From Bacteroidota bacterium (GTDB taxonomy: Bacteria; Bacteroidota; Bacteroidia; Bacteroidales; P3), in contig JAUNWC010000076.1 of the NCBI GenBank assembly GCA_030540495.1, positions 1-7,008 of the forward strand: a stretch of 7,008 nt of DNA. The letters are read 5' to 3'. The position numbers and the translations under genes were made by a program. The notes beneath the pieces were generated by a model. The model did not search any database and had not been told where the DNA came from. It saw nothing but the letters and a program-made list of their open reading frames with translations. Shown piece by piece: positions 6,088 through 7,008 of the stretch; position 1 is the stretch's first letter, and every line of letters starts with the position of its first letter.

Positions 6088-6109
6088 CACCATAACAAAG
6101 TGTAATTTT

Positions 6110-6874
6110 ATGAAGATAGCATTGATACAAACGGAGATAAAAGATTATGATATAGATTTGAATTTTCAGTGTATAAAATTTCTATTGAGTAGGGTAGAAA
6201 AAGATGTTGATTTGGTCGTTCTGCCCGAAATGTTTTTAACCGGTTTTGTTACTGAAACTTCTTTGGCAAAAGAGAGCGGAGAAAAAGGTTTGGTTCTTAT
6301 GAGGGAGTTTGCAAACACAAACAACATAGCCATAGAAGGAAGTTTGCTTATAGAGGAAGATGGCAAATACTACAATAGGCACTATTTTGTAACAAAACAA
6401 GAGGAAGTTTTTTATGATAAAATACATTTGTTTTCTCTTTCCAAAGAAGCAACAATTCTAACAAAAGGCAAAGAAAAAGACGTGATAATCAATTATAAAG
6501 GTTTTAGAATAAAATTGCTAACTTGTTATGATTTGCGTTTTGTTTCTTGTAGCAACAATGCTTACAAGGAGGGAAGTTTTTTGTATGATATGCTTGTCTA
6601 TGTGGCTTGTTGGCCGGAGAGTCGCAAAGAACAATGGAAAACCTTATTACAGGCTCGTGCTATAGAAAATCAAGCATATGTTATAGGGGTAAATAGACAA
6701 GGTGAAGATAGCGAAAGGAAGTTGTATTCGGGTGATAGTTGCATTGTAAATTCAAAGGGAGAATTCCTTACTCAGATTACAAATTGGGAGAATACCATAA
6801 TTTACCACAATATAGATAAAGAGGAATTAGACGGAAGTAGAAACAAATTTCCTGTTTATTTGGATTGGGAATAG
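6110..6874 (+). CDS. nitrilase-family omega-amidase (YafV/Nit2-like)
   Basis: This carbon-nitrogen hydrolase probably deaminates 2-oxoglutaramate or 2-oxosuccinamate to 2-oxoacids and ammonia in the cytoplasm, a metabolite-repair role known for YafV and Nit2. The 254-residue length is normal. The Glu-Lys-Cys triad is visible: Glu40 in LPEMFLTGF, Lys104 in YDKIHLF and Cys139 in LLTCYDLRF. The ACWPESRKEQW segment followed by LLQARAIENQAYVIGVNRQGED is the strongest match to the YafV branch. Where most relatives read CYDLRFP, this one has CYDLRFVSCSNN, a small change right after the nucleophile. The start is fixed by the promoter and the first strand, MKIALIQTEI. The C-terminal FPVY looks complete, and the TAG stop lies inside the first ATAGGTT of the following repeat. 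The substrate is inferred from the family, not from sequence alone. Confidence 0.9.
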   Translation: MKIALIQTEIKDYDIDLNFQCIKFLLSRVEKDVDLVVLPEMFLTGFVTETSLAKESGEKGLVLMREFANTNNIAIEGSLLIEEDGKYYNRHYFVTKQEEVFYDKIHLFSLSKEATILTKGKEKDVIINYKGFRIKLLTCYDLRFVSCSNNAYKEGSFLYDMLVYVACWPESRKEQWKTLLQARAIENQAYVIGVNRQGEDSERKLYSGDSCIVNSKGEFLTQITNWENTIIYHNIDKEELDGSRNKFPVYLDWE

Positions 6875-7008
6875 GTTGGAGGCTAAAGCCTGTTTTTTAT
6901 AGGTTGTTTTAGGTTAGCATAAGTTAGCATAGGTTACAGCCTCAGGCTGTTTTGTAAGACGCATAAGCGTATAACAAAAAAGTAATGGCTTTGCCCAATA
7001 AAAACAGG
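6871..7008. repeat. intergenic mosaic palindromic repeat, right copy (runs off the window)
   Basis: Words shared with the left copy (611-733) include ATAGGTTGGAGGC at 6871-6883, GGTTAGCATA units at 6912-6930 arranged as 10-bp tandem copies, CAGGCTGTTTT, and GGCTTTGCCC followed by AATAAAA-CAG near 6984-7007. Internal palindromes include ACAGCCT/AGGCTGT (6936-6942/6944-6950) around one base, and ACGC-ATAA-GCGT (6959-6970). The copy starts at the amidase stop codon. No reading frame is convincing in it. Confidence 0.75.
6880..6898 (+). terminator. weak possible terminator after the amidase gene
   Basis: A short AGGC/GCCT stem (6880-6883/6888-6891) with a TAAA loop is followed by G and six T residues (6893-6898). 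The stem is only 4 bp and belongs to the mosaic repeat, so termination efficiency is doubtful. Confidence 0.3.

Noticed and set aside
1..7008. tRNA or rRNA genes
   Set aside because: I saw no cloverleaf with a conserved T-loop (GTTCRA) and no rRNA signature on either strand by eye; a tRNAscan-SE run would settle it.

Overview
This is an AT-rich window that looks like a member of the Bacteroidota, probably the order Bacteroidales. Three things point there. The gene families are typical: an S46 dipeptidyl-peptidase, a b558-type succinate dehydrogenase/fumarate reductase membrane subunit, and a Bacteroidales-like DusB. Four upstream regions carry the Bacteroidota promoter box TAnnTTTG, three of them with a TTTG/TTG-like box 20 nt further upstream. 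Upstream regions are A-rich and lack Shine-Dalgarno sequences. I cannot name a genus from the sequence alone.

Layout, left to right. Bases 1-319 (-) are the N-terminal part of a Dam/D12-class adenine DNA methyltransferase, cut by the window edge. Its probable promoter lies at 578-609 (-). The roughly 250 bp between promoter and start codon hold six consecutive inverted repeats, the most unusual structure in the window. Bases 611-733 are an intergenic mosaic repeat built from short palindromes. A two-gene operon on the minus strand follows: a BASS-family sodium symporter (1696-2550) overlapping dus (738-1703) by 8 bp. Upstream of it, sdhC (2715-3632, -) has its own promoter and terminator, and no sdhA or sdhB follows it. 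The S46 peptidase (3818-5971, -) also has its own promoter and terminator. The divergently transcribed nitrilase-family amidase (6110-6874, +) ends inside a second copy of the mosaic repeat (6871-7008).

How the genes fit together. Most are ordinary housekeeping or metabolic genes with separate transcription units: periplasmic dipeptide release, respiratory membrane anchor, tRNA modification, solute uptake and 2-oxoacid amide repair. The peptidase fits the peptide-fermenting life of many Bacteroidales. No complete defence system or mobile-element gene is visible. The best candidate for something undescribed is the hairpin-rich methyltransferase leader with its mutually exclusive pairings, followed by the orphan sdhC with a long predicted periplasmic loop. 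Both rest on reading by eye and need RNA-folding and comparative searches.
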